NCBI RefSeq assembly: GCF_001514265.1
Contig: NZ_KQ948988.1
Location: 1-64,000 of the forward strand
Length of the DNA: 64,000 nucleotides
DNA from: Streptomyces resistomycificus
GTDB lineage: Bacteria > Actinomycetota > Actinomycetes > Streptomycetales > Streptomycetaceae
Direction of reading: 5' to 3'
Shown: positions 45,068-53,672 of the stretch, piece after piece
Numbering within the stretch: position 1 is the first letter of the stretch
How the letters are laid out: each line of letters opens with the position of its first letter
Notes under the pieces: model-generated
What the model saw: only the letters and a program-made list of their open reading frames with translations
Told to the model about the DNA's origin: nothing
Databases searched by the model: none
Made by a program: the position numbers and the translations under genes

Positions 45068-45526
45068 ATGGACGCTGTGCGGCTGATCGTGACGAGCAGA
45101 CGCGCCCTGGCAGGGGGCGGTGAGGCGCCGGTCGTCATGGCGGAGGTGTGGCAGGCACAGGCACTCGCCCAGGCGATAGGCAGCCGCCTGGCGGTCGCCG
45201 GCCCTCCGGAACTGCGGGGCGAGGCGCTGGGGCTGACCGAGCTGGCGGGCCGGGGCTGCGGTGTCCTCGACCGCCCCGACATCGACACCGAACACCTCCG
45301 CGCCGCCCAGCTGACCGAACTGGGCGACGCCCGTCAGGCCCTGCTCTGCCTCGGCGGCCTGCTCGGCGAGGTCGGCATAGCCCTCGTCGGCCTCGCCTGC
45401 GCCGCCGCCGACGAGAGCACGTACTGGCAGTGCATGGAGGCCATCGACGCGGCGGACGAGTCGAGGGACCGGGTCCTGCAGATGCTCCGCAGGCTGGCGG
45501 ACCGGGACGAGGCGCTACCGGCGTGA
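45068..45526 (+). CDS. DUF6099-like conserved streptomycete protein
   Basis: A 152-aa protein, mostly helical, rich in Ala and Leu. MDAVRLIVTSRRALAGGGEA opens it, and ALGLTELAGRGCGVLDRPDI and AADESTYWQCMEAIDAADES follow. It resembles the streptomycete DUF6099 group as I remember it, with no known function. The ATG at 45068 with GCAGCGG upstream is weakly supported; an in-frame GTG could lie just before. No motif for catalysis or membrane insertion is seen. Confidence 0.68.
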   Translation: MDAVRLIVTSRRALAGGGEAPVVMAEVWQAQALAQAIGSRLAVAGPPELRGEALGLTELAGRGCGVLDRPDIDTEHLRAAQLTELGDARQALLCLGGLLGEVGIALVGLACAAADESTYWQCMEAIDAADESRDRVLQMLRRLADRDEALPA

Positions 45527-45920
45527 CGAGCGGCCGGCGCCCCGCCGGTCGCTCCACGCGGGTGGTGGGCAGGGGGCGACGGCGCTCCCGGCCGTCGCCC
45601 GCCCGCGGATGGCGAGCAGGCCGGCCGTGAGGCTCGTGTTCGGCCGCCGCCCGCGGAGAGGACGCCCGTGGGTGCTCCTGCCCGGCCGCCGCCGGTGAAC
45701 ACGTGGGCCGTCTGCGCTCGCACCGACCGTCATCCGCGGACCCGAAGCCCGGCGGCGCCGGGGCCCGGCCTCGGCCGGCGGTGCGAGGATTTTCGGCGCT
45801 GGCGTCCGTGGTCGGCGCGGGGCCGCATGGGCTGACCGTGCCGGCGCCCGTGGCCCCCCGACCGCCTGTGCCGGCGGGCCCGGCGTCCATCCGCGGTCCC
45901 CTCGACGGGCCGTGTCGTTG

Positions 45921-46195
45921 CCCGGCGTCCGGCCCCTCGACCCACCCCGCCCGCCCCCGCCCACGCCCGGCGTCCAGCCCTCGGCCCACCCCAACCCACG
46001 CCCGGCATCCGCCCCTCGACCTGTCCCCGCCCACGCCCGGCATCCGCCCCTCGACCTGTCCCCGCCCACGCCCGGCGCCCGCCCCTCGACCCGTCCCCGC
46101 CCACGCCCGGCGTCCAGCCCTCGACCCGTCCCCGCCCACGCCCGGCATCCGCCCCTCGACCCGCCCCCGCCCACGCCCCGCCCCGAGCCCGTCCC
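45921..46195. repeat. 35-bp minisatellite, about seven copies
   Basis: CACGCCCGGC marks the same point of each unit at 45962, 45997, 46032, 46067, 46102, 46137 and 46172, exactly 35 bp apart; a diverged copy precedes them near 45921. Units read roughly CACGCCCGGCATCCGCCCCT then CGACCCGTCCCCGCC. Since 35 is not divisible by three, the array does not keep a reading frame, which argues against a coding repeat. The stretch 45527-45920 is GC-rich low-complexity DNA with no supported gene. Confidence 0.82.
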
Positions 46196-46209
46196 GCCCG
46201 TGCCGACTC

Positions 46210-46383
46210 TCAGCCGGCCTCGCCGTCCTCCAACGGCAGTCGGCCGGCGCCGCCCGCCGACTGCATGTCCGCGTCCAGTGCCGACAGATCCGCGTTCAGG
46301 GACGCCATCAGCTCCTCCATCTGCTGGAGCAGGCCCTTGGGCTGCCCGCTCCCCGCTTGGGGTGGCACAAACTCTTCGGACAT
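46210..46383 (-). CDS. Small acidic protein, 57 aa (hypothetical)
   Basis: A 58-codon frame. The ATG at 46383 gives MSEEFVPPQAGSGQPKGLLQ, then QMEELMASLNADLSALDADM, a short amphipathic helix, and an acidic DGEAG end. GGAGG lies 7 nt upstream. The even codon choice and the ribosome site favour a real gene, although the frame stays open further upstream with low-complexity sequence. Unknown function; no signal peptide. It lies just beyond the minisatellite. Confidence 0.62.
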   Translation of the reverse strand: MSEEFVPPQAGSGQPKGLLQQMEELMASLNADLSALDADMQSAGGAGRLPLEDGEAG

Positions 46384-46627
46384 GACGGCCTCCTCGGCCC
46401 AGGGCCCCACAGGGGGCCGACGCGGGCGACGGACGACGCTCCGGCGGCGACCGTCCGGTGCGGGCGCCGGGCGGTCCGGCTCCGCCCGGGAAACGATCAC
46501 CGCCGTACCGGGTCACTGGCGATATCGGTCCCCGCGCCCGGCGTTGACGGATTTCACCCGCGCGGGCAGCGGTGTGGCGGGTGGGACCGGTGCGGTTGAC
46601 CGGGATGCCGGCGTGCAGGATGGAGAC

Positions 46628-47551
46628 ATGGATCTGCGCATCTTCACCGAGCCCCAGCAGGGCGCCACGTACGACACTCTTCTCACCGTCGCCAAGGCCA
46701 CCGAAGACCTGGGCTTCGACGCATTCTTCCGCTCCGACCACTACATGAAGATGGGCGACGTGGACGGCCTGCCCGGCCCCACCGACGCCTGGATCACCCT
46801 CGCCGGACTGGCCCGCGAGACCAAGCGCATCCGGCTCGGCACGCTGATGACGGCGGGAACCTTCCGGCTGCCCGGCGTACTCGCCATCCAGGTCGCCCAG
46901 GTCGACCAGATGTCGGGCGGCCGGATCGAACTGGGCCTGGGCGCGGGCTGGTTCGAGGAGGAGCACGCGGCGTACGGCATCCCCTTCCCGAAGGAGAAGT
47001 TCGGGCGCCTGGAGGAGCAGCTGGAGATCGTCACCGGTCTGTGGGCGACCGAGGTCGGCCGGACCTACGACTTCCACGGCACGTACTACGACCTCACCGA
47101 CTCGCCCGCACTGCCCAAGCCCGCGCAGGGCAAGGTCCCGGTGCTGATCGGCGGCCACGGTGCCAGCCGTACCCCGCGCCTGGCCGCGCGGTACGCCGAC
47201 GAGTTCAACATGCCCTTCGGCACGATCGAGGAGGCCGAGCGCCAGTTCGGCAGGGTGCGCGACGCCGCCGAGGCGGCCGGCCGCGGGGCCGACGAGATCA
47301 CCTACTCCAACGCCCTCGTCGTCTGCGTGGGCAAGGACGACCAGGAGGTCGCCCGCCGCGCCGCCGCCATCGGCCGTGAGGTCGAGGAACTGAAGACCAA
47401 CGGCCTCGCCGGCACCCCCTCCGAGGTCGTCGACAAGATCGGCCGCTACGCCGGGGTCGGCTCGGAGCGGATCTACCTCCAGATCCTCGACCTGTCCGAC
47501 CTGGACCACCTGGAGCTGATCTCCTCGCAGGTCCAGTCCCAGCTGTCGTAG
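46628..47551 (+). CDS. LLM-class F420-dependent oxidoreductase
   Basis: A 307-aa protein of the luciferase-like superfamily with the F420-type subgroup pattern: MDLRIFTEPQQGATYDTLLT, DAFFRSDHYMKMGD near residue 35, IRLGTLMTAGTFRLPGVLA, SGGRIELGLGAGWFEEEH, and VPVLIGGHGASRTPRLAARY. It uses reduced F420 or FMN for hydride transfer; the substrate is unknown. The ATG at 46628 follows GGAG 3 nt upstream, which is tight but usable. The lipoprotein gene follows after a repeat-containing gap. Confidence 0.86.
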   Translation: MDLRIFTEPQQGATYDTLLTVAKATEDLGFDAFFRSDHYMKMGDVDGLPGPTDAWITLAGLARETKRIRLGTLMTAGTFRLPGVLAIQVAQVDQMSGGRIELGLGAGWFEEEHAAYGIPFPKEKFGRLEEQLEIVTGLWATEVGRTYDFHGTYYDLTDSPALPKPAQGKVPVLIGGHGASRTPRLAARYADEFNMPFGTIEEAERQFGRVRDAAEAAGRGADEITYSNALVVCVGKDDQEVARRAAAIGREVEELKTNGLAGTPSEVVDKIGRYAGVGSERIYLQILDLSDLDHLELISSQVQSQLS

Positions 47552-47556
47552 TCGTC

Positions 47557-47612
47557 GTCACAGCAGACGCTGTGACAGGCCTGTGGCCGGAACTGTGACC
47601 TCCGCCACAGGC
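47557..47612. repeat. Nested inverted repeats in the gap after the F420 oxidoreductase gene
   Basis: GTCACAG, 6 nt, CTGTGAC is a perfect inverted repeat at 47557-47576. GCCTGTGGC (47579-47587) and GCCACAGGC (47604-47612) form a second, 9-bp stem whose loop holds another CTGTGAC. They start 5 nt after the stop, so they may be a terminator; the repeated CTGTGAC could also be a protein site for the lipoprotein promoter. Confidence 0.5.
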
Positions 47613-47642
47613 GGAACGGCCGCGTACTGATGGGGTGGCCCG

Positions 47643-48518
47643 ATGCGAAGAGCCATCCCCTTGCTGCCGGTCCTCGTCGCCGCCGTTGTGCTGACGACCG
47701 GCTGCGGATCGGAACGCGCCGGTTCCCAAAACACCGGAGCCGGCGCGTCGCCACAGGCCACGTTCTCCGATCCGGGACTGGACGGCGTACGCGTCACCGG
47801 TCTGACCGGCCCCACTCCGGCCGGTGACACCTCCGGCCTCTCCGCCGCCTACGAGGTCGCCAACGACAGCGCCGAGACCCTGACGTACACCGTGCTGTTC
47901 GACTTCACGACGGCCGCGGGCGAGGTGATGACCAACCTGGAGCAGACCGTGCGTGACGTCGGCCCCGCCCGGACCGTGCGGCGGACCGTCGAGATGCCGC
48001 CCCTGGCGCCGGGTGTCCACGACGTCACGCGGGTGAAGGTCTCCCGGGTCACCAGCGTCCCCGCCGCCGAGGCTCCGGCCGATCCGGGGGACTGCCCGTC
48101 CTCCGGGGTCCGGATCACGACGGACGAGGGGGACGCCGCGATGGGGCTGCGGGTCGTCGGCCTGTGGCTGGAGAACTGCGGTACCGCCGACTACCGCGTC
48201 GAGGGCTACCCGCAGCTGACCGTCCTCGGCGAGGACCGAAAGCCGGTCGACGGCGTCCGGATCCTCAAAGGCGGCGGCGGGCTGTCGGGCACCGGCTCCG
48301 ACGACCCGCCGCGGCCCGTCACCCTGAAGCCCGGCGAGCGCGCCCGGGCCGGACTGACGTGGCGCAACACGACCGAGGCCGGCCTCCCCGCCGTCAACGC
48401 CCCCTACGTCAGGGTGCGGGCGAAGTCCGGCGCCGCACCGGTGCTGGTGACACCGCACCTCGACCTCGGGAGCACCGGAAAGCTCGGGGTCGGACCCTGG
48501 ACGGCGGAGGGGCGGTAG
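47643..48518 (+). CDS. Secreted DUF4232-type lipoprotein
   Basis: A 291-aa lipoprotein. The signal sequence MRRAIPLLPVLVAAVVLTTG ends in the lipobox LTTGC with Cys at residue 21, to be lipidated and held on the outer face of the membrane. A proline-poor beta region (VRVTGLTGPTPAGDTSGLSA) is followed by a DUF4232-like domain starting DEGDAAMGLRVVGLWLENCG near residue 162 and ending TPHLDLGSTGKLGVGPWT. DUF4232 is common and uncharacterised in Streptomyces lipoproteins. The next gene on the strand is hen1, beyond a terminator-like hairpin. Confidence 0.82.
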   Translation: MRRAIPLLPVLVAAVVLTTGCGSERAGSQNTGAGASPQATFSDPGLDGVRVTGLTGPTPAGDTSGLSAAYEVANDSAETLTYTVLFDFTTAAGEVMTNLEQTVRDVGPARTVRRTVEMPPLAPGVHDVTRVKVSRVTSVPAAEAPADPGDCPSSGVRITTDEGDAAMGLRVVGLWLENCGTADYRVEGYPQLTVLGEDRKPVDGVRILKGGGGLSGTGSDDPPRPVTLKPGERARAGLTWRNTTEAGLPAVNAPYVRVRAKSGAAPVLVTPHLDLGSTGKLGVGPWTAEGR

Positions 48519-48583
48519 CGGCTCCCGAATAAACGAAAGCGCCGGTCGGCAGGGCTGTGGGATCGTAGGACGGTCATCCTGCC

Positions 48584-48614
48584 GAGCCCCCGGGATCACC
48601 ATCCCTGGGGGCTC
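48584..48614 (+). terminator. Strong hairpin between the lipoprotein gene and hen1
   Basis: GAGCCCCCGGGAT and ATCCC-T-GGGGGCTC form a 13-bp stem with one bulged T and a 4-nt loop (CACC). It is the probable terminator of the lipoprotein transcript, and it ends 48 nt before hen1, so it could also fold in a hen1 leader if that transcript starts upstream. Confidence 0.6.
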
Positions 48615-48662
48615 CCGCGTGTACGACACCCGATCACGACCACCGGCCGGAGAGGCCTCCAC

Positions 48663-50141
48663 ATGTTCCTGACGATCAGTACCACCGGCACCCCCGAACG
48701 CCCCGCCACCGACCTCGGTTTCCTGCTGCACAAGCATCCCGACAAGGCGCAGGCGTTCTCCACGTCCTACGGCAAGGCGCACGTCCTCTACCCCGAGGCG
48801 GACGCCGAGCGCTGCACGGCGGCGCTGCTGCTGGAGGTCGACGCGGTGGCACTGGTCCGGCGGGGCAAGGGCAAGGGCCGGGGCGGCGCCCCGGACGCCG
48901 CGCTCGCGCAGTACGTCAACGACCGCCCGTACGCCGCCTCCTCACTGCTCGCCGTGGCGCTGAGCGGCGTCTTCTCCAGTGCGATGCGCGGCGTGTGCAC
49001 CGCCAGGCCCGAGGCCGCCGTGCAGACCCGGCCGCTGCGTATCGAGGTGCCCGCACTGCCGGCCCGCGGCGGCGCCGAACTCGTCCGCAAGCTCTTCGAG
49101 CCGCTCGGCTGGGCGGTCGGTGCCGAACCGGTGGCGCTGGACGCCGAGTTCCCGGAATGGGGCGACTCGCGCTACGTCCGTCTCGTCCTGGAGTCCACCG
49201 GGCTCACCCTCGCCGAGGCACTGCGTCACCTGTACGTCCTGCTCCCCGTCCTCGACGACGCCAAGCACTACTGGGTGTCCTCCGACGAGGTCGACAAGCT
49301 GCTGCGGGCCGGTGAGGGCTGGCTGTCCGAGCACCCCGAGCAGAAGCTGATCACCAGCCGCTATCTCTCACGCCGCTGGTCGCTGACCCGGCAGGCGATG
49401 GAACGGCTCGAACTGGTGCGGCTGGCCGAGGCCGACGACAGCGAGGTCGAGGAGATCGACAACGCGGTCGCGGCGGAGGCCGAGACGGAGGAGAAGCCGA
49501 CCCCGCTCGCCGTGCAGCGCCGGGACGCGATCATCACGGCGCTCCAGGCGTCCGGTGCCACCCGGGTGCTCGACCTCGGCTGTGGACAGGGCCAGTTGGT
49601 CCAGGCGCTGCTCAAGGACGCGCGGTTCACCGAGATCGTCGGCACCGACGTGTCGATGCGGGCGCTCACCATCGCCTCCCGGCGGCTGAAGCTGGACCGC
49701 ATGGGGGAGCGGCTGGCCTCGCGTGTCCGGCTGTTCCAGAGCTCGCTGGCGTACACCGACAACCGGCTCAAGGGGTACGACGCCGCCGTGCTCAGCGAGG
49801 TGATCGAGCACCTCGACCTGCCGCGGCTGCCCGCCCTGGAGTACGCGGTGTTCGGCTCGGCCCGCCCGCGCACGGTGCTGGTGACCACACCGAACGTCGA
49901 GTACAACGTGCGGTGGGAGAGCCTGCCGGCCGGACACGTCCGGCACAGCGACCACCGCTTCGAGTGGACCCGCGCGCAGTTCGGCGCCTGGGCGGCCGCG
50001 GTCGCCGAACGGCACGGCTACGACGTGGAGTTCGTGCCCGTGGGACCCGACGACCCCGAGGTGGGACCGCCCACCCAGATGGCTGTCTTCTCCCTGAGCG
50101 CAGCCCCGCACACGACCGAGAAGGAGGCGAAGGCGGCATGA
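48663..50141 (+). CDS. hen1: 3'-terminal RNA ribose 2'-O-methyltransferase Hen1
   Basis: A 492-aa enzyme that marks the 3' end of a cut RNA with a 2'-O-methyl group before ligation, preventing recutting. The N-terminal half (about 1-250; GFLLHKHPDKAQAFSTSYGK) is the bacterial Hen1 domain that activates the ligase. The C-terminal half is the methyltransferase: SAM loop VLDLGCGQGQLVQALL near residue 302, EVIEHLD near 377 with Glu, Glu and His in the family's metal-binding pattern, and RHSDHRFEWTRAQF near 428 with the last metal His. The stop overlaps the pnkp start (ATGA), so the two are translationally coupled. Confidence 0.93.
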   Translation: MFLTISTTGTPERPATDLGFLLHKHPDKAQAFSTSYGKAHVLYPEADAERCTAALLLEVDAVALVRRGKGKGRGGAPDAALAQYVNDRPYAASSLLAVALSGVFSSAMRGVCTARPEAAVQTRPLRIEVPALPARGGAELVRKLFEPLGWAVGAEPVALDAEFPEWGDSRYVRLVLESTGLTLAEALRHLYVLLPVLDDAKHYWVSSDEVDKLLRAGEGWLSEHPEQKLITSRYLSRRWSLTRQAMERLELVRLAEADDSEVEEIDNAVAAEAETEEKPTPLAVQRRDAIITALQASGATRVLDLGCGQGQLVQALLKDARFTEIVGTDVSMRALTIASRRLKLDRMGERLASRVRLFQSSLAYTDNRLKGYDAAVLSEVIEHLDLPRLPALEYAVFGSARPRTVLVTTPNVEYNVRWESLPAGHVRHSDHRFEWTRAQFGAWAAAVAERHGYDVEFVPVGPDDPEVGPPTQMAVFSLSAAPHTTEKEAKAA

Positions 50142-52681
50142 CCGAGACGCAGACCAAGGGGCGTGTCCTGCCCGTCACCGACCTCTCCCTCGTCGTGCTC
50201 ATCGGCGCGTCCGGGTCCGGCAAGTCCACCTTCGCCCGACGGCACTTCAAGCCGACCGAGATCATCTCCTCCGACTTCTGCCGCGGGCTGGTCTCCGACG
50301 ACGAGAACGACCAGAGCGCCACCCGGGACGCCTTCGACGTCCTGCACTACATCGCGGGCAAGCGCCTGGCCGCGGGCCGCCGTACGGTCGTGGACGCCAC
50401 CAGCGTGCAGCAGGAGTCCCGTCGGCAGTTGATCGAACTCGCCAGGCAGCACGACGTGCTGCCCATCGCCATCGTGCTCGACGTGCCGGAGGAGGTGTGC
50501 GCCGAGCGCAACGCGGCCCGCACCGACCGGGCCGACATGCCGCGCCGGGTGATCGGTCGGCACATCCGCGAACTGCGGCGATCGCTGCGCCACCTGGAGC
50601 GCGAGGGCTTCCGCAAGGTGCACGTCCTGCGGGGCGTCGAGGACACCGAGAACGCCACCGTCGTCACCGAGAAGCGCTTCAACGACCTGACCCACCTCAC
50701 CGGTCCCTTCGACATCGTCGGCGACATCCACGGCTGCGCCTTGGAACTTGAGGCGCTGCTCGGCAAGTTGGGCTACGCCGACGGCGTCCACCCGGACGGC
50801 CGCACCGCGGTCTTCGTCGGCGACCTCGTCGACCGGGGCCCGGACAGCCCGGGCGTGCTGCGCCGCGTGATGTCCATGGTGAAGTCGGGCAACGCCCTGT
50901 GCGTGCCCGGCAACCACGAGAACAAGTACGGCCGTCACCTGCGCGGCCGCAAGGTCCAGCACACCCACGGCCTCGCCGAGACCATCGAGCAGATGGAGGG
51001 CGAGAGCGAGGAGTTCCGCGCCGAGGTGCGGGAGTTCCTCGACGGACTGGTCAGCCACTACGTCCTCGACGGCGGCCGGCTCGTGGTGTGCCACGCCGGT
51101 CTGCCGGAGAAGTACCACGGCCGTACCTCCGGCCGGGTCCGCTCGCACGCGCTGTACGGCGACACCACGGGCGAGACCGACGAGTTCGGGCTGCCGGTGC
51201 GCTACCCGTGGGCGGAGGACTACCGAGGCCGGGCCGCCGTGGTCTACGGCCACACCCCGGTGCCGGAGGCGACCTGGCTGAACAACACCATCTGCCTGGA
51301 CACCGGTGCCGTCTTCGGCGGCAAGCTCACCGCGCTGCGCTACCCGGAGCGCGAACTGGTCGACGTACCGGCCGAGCAGGTCTGGTACGAGCCGACGAAG
51401 CCGCTGCGCAGCGAGGCGCCGGGCGGGCACGACGGACGCCCGCTCGACCTCGCGGACGTGCACGGGCGGCGGATCGTGGAGACACGGCACGCGGGCCGGG
51501 TGTCGGTGCGGGAGGAGAACGGCGCGGCGGCCCTCGAGGTCATGAGCCGTTTCGCGGTGGACCCGCGCCTGCTGCCGTACCTGCCGCCGACCATGGCACC
51601 GACGGCCACCAGCCACGTCGAGGGTTACCTGGAGCACCCGGCCGAGGCCTTCGCGCAGTACCAGGAGGACGGCGTCGCGCGGGTCGTGTGCGAGGAGAAG
51701 CACATGGGCTCGCGGGCGGTGGCCCTGGTGTGCCGGGACGCGGACGCGGCCCGCAAGCGCTTCGGCGTGGACGGCCCGACCGGCTCGCTCTACACGCGCA
51801 CCGGCCGCCCGTTCTTCGACGACGAGTCGGTGACCGAACAGATCCTCGACCGCCTGCGGTCGGCGATCGACGAGGCGGGCCTGTGGGCCGAACTCGACAC
51901 GGACTGGGTCCTGCTGGACGCCGAACTGATGCCGTGGTCGCTGAAGGCCGCCGGTCTGCTGCGCAGTCAGTACGCCGCCGTGGGCGCCGCCTCCCGAGCG
52001 GTGTTCCCGGGTGCGCTGGCCGCCCTGGAAGGCGCGGTGGCACGCGGCGTCGACGTGTCGGACCTGCTGGCCCGCCAGCGCGAACGGGCCGACGCCGCCT
52101 CGAAGTTCACGGACGCCTACCGGCGCTACTGCTGGACCACGGACGGCCTCGACGGCGTCCGCCTGGCGCCCTTCCAGATCCTCGCCGTGCAGGGCCGCAG
52201 CCTCGCCGGTCTCCCGCACGACGAACAACTGGCACTGCTGGACCGCCTGGTGGAGCACGACCCGACCGGCCTGCTGCAGACCACCCGGCGCCTGTACGTC
52301 GACACCGCCGACCCGGAGTCGGTCCGGGCGGGCGTCGACTGGTGGCTGGAGATGACCGGCCGGGGCGGCGAGGGCATGGTCGTCAAGCCGGTCGGCGCGG
52401 TGGTCCGCACCGAGCAGGGCCGCCTGGTCCAGCCCGGCATCAAGTGCCGCGGCCGCGAGTACCTGCGGATCATCTACGGCCCGGAGTACACCCGCCCGGA
52501 CAACCTCAGCAGGCTCCGCGGCCGCTTCCTGAACCACAAGCGGTCCCTCGCGATCCGCGAGTACGCGCTCGGCCTGGAGGCGCTTGACCGTCTGGCCGAG
52601 GGCGAGCCGCTGTGGCGGGTGCACGAGGCGGTGTTCGGGGTGCTGGCGCTGGAGTCGGAGCCGGTGGACCCTCGGTTGTGA
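50138..52681 (+). CDS. pnkp: Polynucleotide kinase-phosphatase-ligase Pnkp (RNA repair)
   Basis: An 847-aa three-domain end-healing and sealing enzyme. The kinase has P-loop VLIGASGSGKSTFARRHF near residue 23. From about 190 the calcineurin-type phosphatase has GDIHGC, GDLVDRGPDSPG, CVPGNHENKYGRHL and YGHTPVPEA. From about 480 the ligase carries the nucleotidyl lysine in VCEEKHMGSRAVAL (about residue 521), followed by GEGMVVKP and later IKCRGREYLRIIYGPEY. Length and order match the characterised bacterial Pnkp (about 870 aa), which repairs tRNA cut by ribotoxins together with Hen1. All key motifs are intact. Confidence 0.94.
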   Translation: MTETQTKGRVLPVTDLSLVVLIGASGSGKSTFARRHFKPTEIISSDFCRGLVSDDENDQSATRDAFDVLHYIAGKRLAAGRRTVVDATSVQQESRRQLIELARQHDVLPIAIVLDVPEEVCAERNAARTDRADMPRRVIGRHIRELRRSLRHLEREGFRKVHVLRGVEDTENATVVTEKRFNDLTHLTGPFDIVGDIHGCALELEALLGKLGYADGVHPDGRTAVFVGDLVDRGPDSPGVLRRVMSMVKSGNALCVPGNHENKYGRHLRGRKVQHTHGLAETIEQMEGESEEFRAEVREFLDGLVSHYVLDGGRLVVCHAGLPEKYHGRTSGRVRSHALYGDTTGETDEFGLPVRYPWAEDYRGRAAVVYGHTPVPEATWLNNTICLDTGAVFGGKLTALRYPERELVDVPAEQVWYEPTKPLRSEAPGGHDGRPLDLADVHGRRIVETRHAGRVSVREENGAAALEVMSRFAVDPRLLPYLPPTMAPTATSHVEGYLEHPAEAFAQYQEDGVARVVCEEKHMGSRAVALVCRDADAARKRFGVDGPTGSLYTRTGRPFFDDESVTEQILDRLRSAIDEAGLWAELDTDWVLLDAELMPWSLKAAGLLRSQYAAVGAASRAVFPGALAALEGAVARGVDVSDLLARQRERADAASKFTDAYRRYCWTTDGLDGVRLAPFQILAVQGRSLAGLPHDEQLALLDRLVEHDPTGLLQTTRRLYVDTADPESVRAGVDWWLEMTGRGGEGMVVKPVGAVVRTEQGRLVQPGIKCRGREYLRIIYGPEYTRPDNLSRLRGRFLNHKRSLAIREYALGLEALDRLAEGEPLWRVHEAVFGVLALESEPVDPRL

Positions 52682-52778
52682 GCCGAACCGCCGGCGACAC
52701 GTGCGGGTGGGCGACGCGAAGGCCCGCCCACCCGCCTTGTGCGCGAGGGGTGTTCGCCCCGCCCGCACACTCCCCCTC

Positions 52779-53672
52779 TCATCCGACCAACCGCAACCGC
52801 TCCCGGCGGACACCCACCCGCAGCGACTGTCCCCACCGCAGTTCCAGCGCGTCCGACTCCATACCGTCGCCGAAGGCGATCAGGTGCTCGGACTCGACGG
52901 TGAGGTGCAGGAAGGCGTTGGCCGGGAGTTCGCCGGACACCAGCGAGGTACCGGTGGCCGGCGACGGCCAGGCCTCGCGGACGAACCAGAGCAGGCGGTC
53001 CTCCGTGGGGTGGGGCAGGGACAGGGTGCTGTTCCGCTCCTGCCACACCGACCGGATCCATCCGGTCGCCCCGGTCCCCGTCCCCACCAGCACCCCGGAG
53101 GAGGCCTGGGCCTCGACGACACCCCCGTCGCCCTCCAGGCCCAGGCGGTATCTGGCCGTCTGATGTCCGACGGCCGCGAGACAGATCTCGTTGAGCGCGA
53201 CCAGCCGCTGGGTGTCGTCGGCGACGGCCTCGACCATGGTGAGTTCGTCCACGTGGCCGGTCAGGGCCGCCGGGATCAGCGCGCTCGCGTCGGCGGGACG
53301 GTGCCTTACCAGCACACCCGGGTTGCGCCCCGGATCCGTGTCGATGCCGATCACCGGTTGGCCCGCCAGGTACTTGGCCACGTTCGCCACCAGCCCGTCC
53401 TGTCCGACGACGACCACCACGTCCTCGGGCGCGAACAGGAAACGGTCCAGGTCGGTTCGCTCCACCCGGGCTTGACGCCAGGTCAGCGGGACCGCGGCGC
53501 CGACCTCGGCCAGCGCCTGCCGGGTGCGGCGGTGCCGCTCGGCCAGTTCCGTGATGTCCCGGCCCCGGGAGGACAGGAAGAACGCGGCCTGGCCGTGAGT
53601 GCCGTGCCGGGCCACCAACTCCTCGTACTCCGTGGTGCGACGGACGAACACGACCCGGGGCGCCAGGCTCAC
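52779..53672 (-). CDS. NAD kinase-like protein with altered motif
   Basis: A 297-aa protein of the NAD-kinase/DAG-kinase fold. The nucleotide loop reads VVVVGQDGLVANVAKYLAG near residue 86, where genuine NAD kinases have GGDGT; Asp and Gly are kept but the second Gly is Gln and the Thr is lost. LVALNEICLA carries only part of the NNE motif, and GVLVGTGTGATGWIRSV matches the TGSTAY-like block loosely. It may have a different substrate or a regulatory role. The GTG start overlaps the stop of the SPFH gene upstream, so the pair is coupled. Confidence 0.7.
   Translation of the reverse strand: MSLAPRVVFVRRTTEYEELVARHGTHGQAAFFLSSRGRDITELAERHRRTRQALAEVGAAVPLTWRQARVERTDLDRFLFAPEDVVVVVGQDGLVANVAKYLAGQPVIGIDTDPGRNPGVLVRHRPADASALIPAALTGHVDELTMVEAVADDTQRLVALNEICLAAVGHQTARYRLGLEGDGGVVEAQASSGVLVGTGTGATGWIRSVWQERNSTLSLPHPTEDRLLWFVREAWPSPATGTSLVSGELPANAFLHLTVESEHLIAFGDGMESDALELRWGQSLRVGVRRERLRLVG

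Noticed and set aside
45921..46195. CRISPR array
   Set aside because: The 35-bp units are directly adjacent, with no unique spacers, and no cas gene is nearby, so it is a minisatellite.
46210..46500. Longer version of the small acidic protein, starting at 46500
   Set aside because: The extra 39 residues are Arg/Pro-rich low complexity. The ATG at 46383 has the ribosome site and begins the ordered part.
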